Assembly: GCA_943323725.2 (NCBI GenBank)
Contig: CALPIW020000114.1
Coordinates: 1-5,753 of the forward strand
Length of the DNA stretch: 5,753 nt
Reading direction: 5' to 3'
Source: Polynucleobacter meluiroseus
GTDB lineage: Bacteria; Verrucomicrobiota; Verrucomicrobiia; Opitutales; UBA953
Numbering within the stretch: position 1 is the first letter of the stretch; every line of letters starts with the position of its first letter. Under the pieces are notes generated by a model. The model saw nothing but the letters and a program-made list of their open reading frames with translations. It was not told the origin of the DNA and ran no database searches. Made by a program: the position numbers and the translations under genes. This document shows positions 5,350 to 5,753 of this stretch, in pieces.

Positions 5350-5753
5350 TTAGTCTCGACCGCTCCAGCGGGAGGAGTTGGCGAGGATCTTGCCGGTGCC
5401 GTTGACGACGGCGCAAAGGGGGTCTTCGGCGACGAAGACGGGCAGGCCGGTGGCCTCGGAGATGGCGCGATCGATCTTGCGGATCAGCGAACCGCCGCCG
5501 GCCAGCACGATGCCACGGTCGACGAGGTCGGAGGAGAGTTCGGGCGGGATGCGCTCGAGGGAGCCCTTCACCGCTTCGATGATCTGATTGATGTTATCGG
5601 CCATGGCCTCGCGGACCTCCTGGGAGGTGAGGTGGAGCTGGCGGGGCAGGCCGGTGACATTGTCGCGGCCCTTGACTTCGAAGGTAAGCTCCTGCTCAAG
5701 CGCGTAGGCGGAGCCGATCTTGATCTTGATCTCTTCCGCGGTGCGTTCGCCGA
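5350..5753 (-). CDS. mreB: Rod shape-determining protein MreB, C-terminal part (5' end outside the window)
   Basis: MreB is the bacterial actin homologue that forms short membrane-bound filaments and guides the elongation machinery around the cell. The last 133 codons are present, roughly 40 percent of the usual 340-350 residues; the start lies beyond the right edge. Visible signatures, counted from the first complete codon, are GERTAEEIKIKIGSA (1-15), then VKGRDNVTGLPRQ (26-38). The actin-fold nucleotide-binding glycine motif GIVLAGGGSL comes next, followed by TGLPVFVAEDPL and VVNGTGKIL near the C terminus. These are canonical for MreB and exclude FtsA, ParM and DnaK. The protein ends in a short tail, SSRWSGRD. 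It is the upstream member of the visible operon: mreC starts 24 nt after its TAA stop. A promoter, if the operon begins with mreB, is out of view. Confidence -1.
   Translation of the reverse strand, partial: GERTAEEIKIKIGSAYALEQELTFEVKGRDNVTGLPRQLHLTSQEVREAMADNINQIIEAVKGSLERIPPELSSDLVDRGIVLAGGGSLIRKIDRAISEATGLPVFVAEDPLCAVVNGTGKILANSSRWSGRD

Noticed and set aside
1..5753. Search by eye for CRISPR repeats, insertion-sequence ends, tRNA genes, riboswitches and integrated elements
   Set aside because: No regularly spaced repeats, terminal inverted repeats, transposase or integrase motifs or tRNA-like folds were seen. Coding is nearly continuous and the base composition is even apart from a short AT-richer patch near 1365-1410.

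Overview
The window is a GC-rich, densely packed bacterial chromosome segment. It carries most of a rod-shape (elongasome) operon and two neighbouring loci, one for amino-acid/cell-wall precursor synthesis and one for rRNA modification. The proteins look like those of a Gram-negative, diaminopimelate-peptidoglycan bacterium. The character of MreB, MreC and Asd, and a short signal-less YkuD protein, suggest Verrucomicrobiota, perhaps Opitutales. That placement is an impression from the protein sequences, not a search result.

Layout from right to left, on the minus strand: the 3' part of mreB (runs off the right edge), mreC, an mreD-like gene, and mrdA (penicillin-binding protein 2). mreB and mreC are 24 nt apart. 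mreC/mreD-like and mreD-like/mrdA each overlap by 4 nt (GTGA and ATGA), so translational coupling is likely. The operon ends at the mrdA stop, and rodA, the usual next gene, is not there. Instead a plus-strand YkuD-type L,D-transpeptidase gene runs tail-to-tail into mrdA; the two stop codons share the four bases CTAA. The same gene starts head-to-head with asd (aspartate-semialdehyde dehydrogenase, minus strand), with which its longest reading frame overlaps by 7 nt. Downstream of asd, 7 nt away, begins a SpoU/TrmH-family rRNA 2'-O-methyltransferase of RlmB type that runs off the left edge and lacks the usual N-terminal domain. There is no gene-free stretch longer than 24 nt.

Functionally, most of the window serves the cell wall. 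Asd supplies the precursor of lysine and diaminopimelate. MreB, MreC and MreD organise the elongation machinery, PBP2 makes 4-3 cross-links, and the YkuD protein belongs to the family that makes 3-3 (DAP-DAP) links or attaches proteins to peptidoglycan. The points most worth a second look are in the YkuD gene: no signal peptide, loss of the usual Arg after the SHGC motif, and an internal perfect Shine-Dalgarno sequence. The shortened RlmB, the missing rodA and an extra basic, proline-rich stretch in PBP2 also deserve a check. I saw no mobile elements, tRNA or rRNA genes, CRISPR arrays or phage genes, and no convincing sign of an undescribed multi-gene system.
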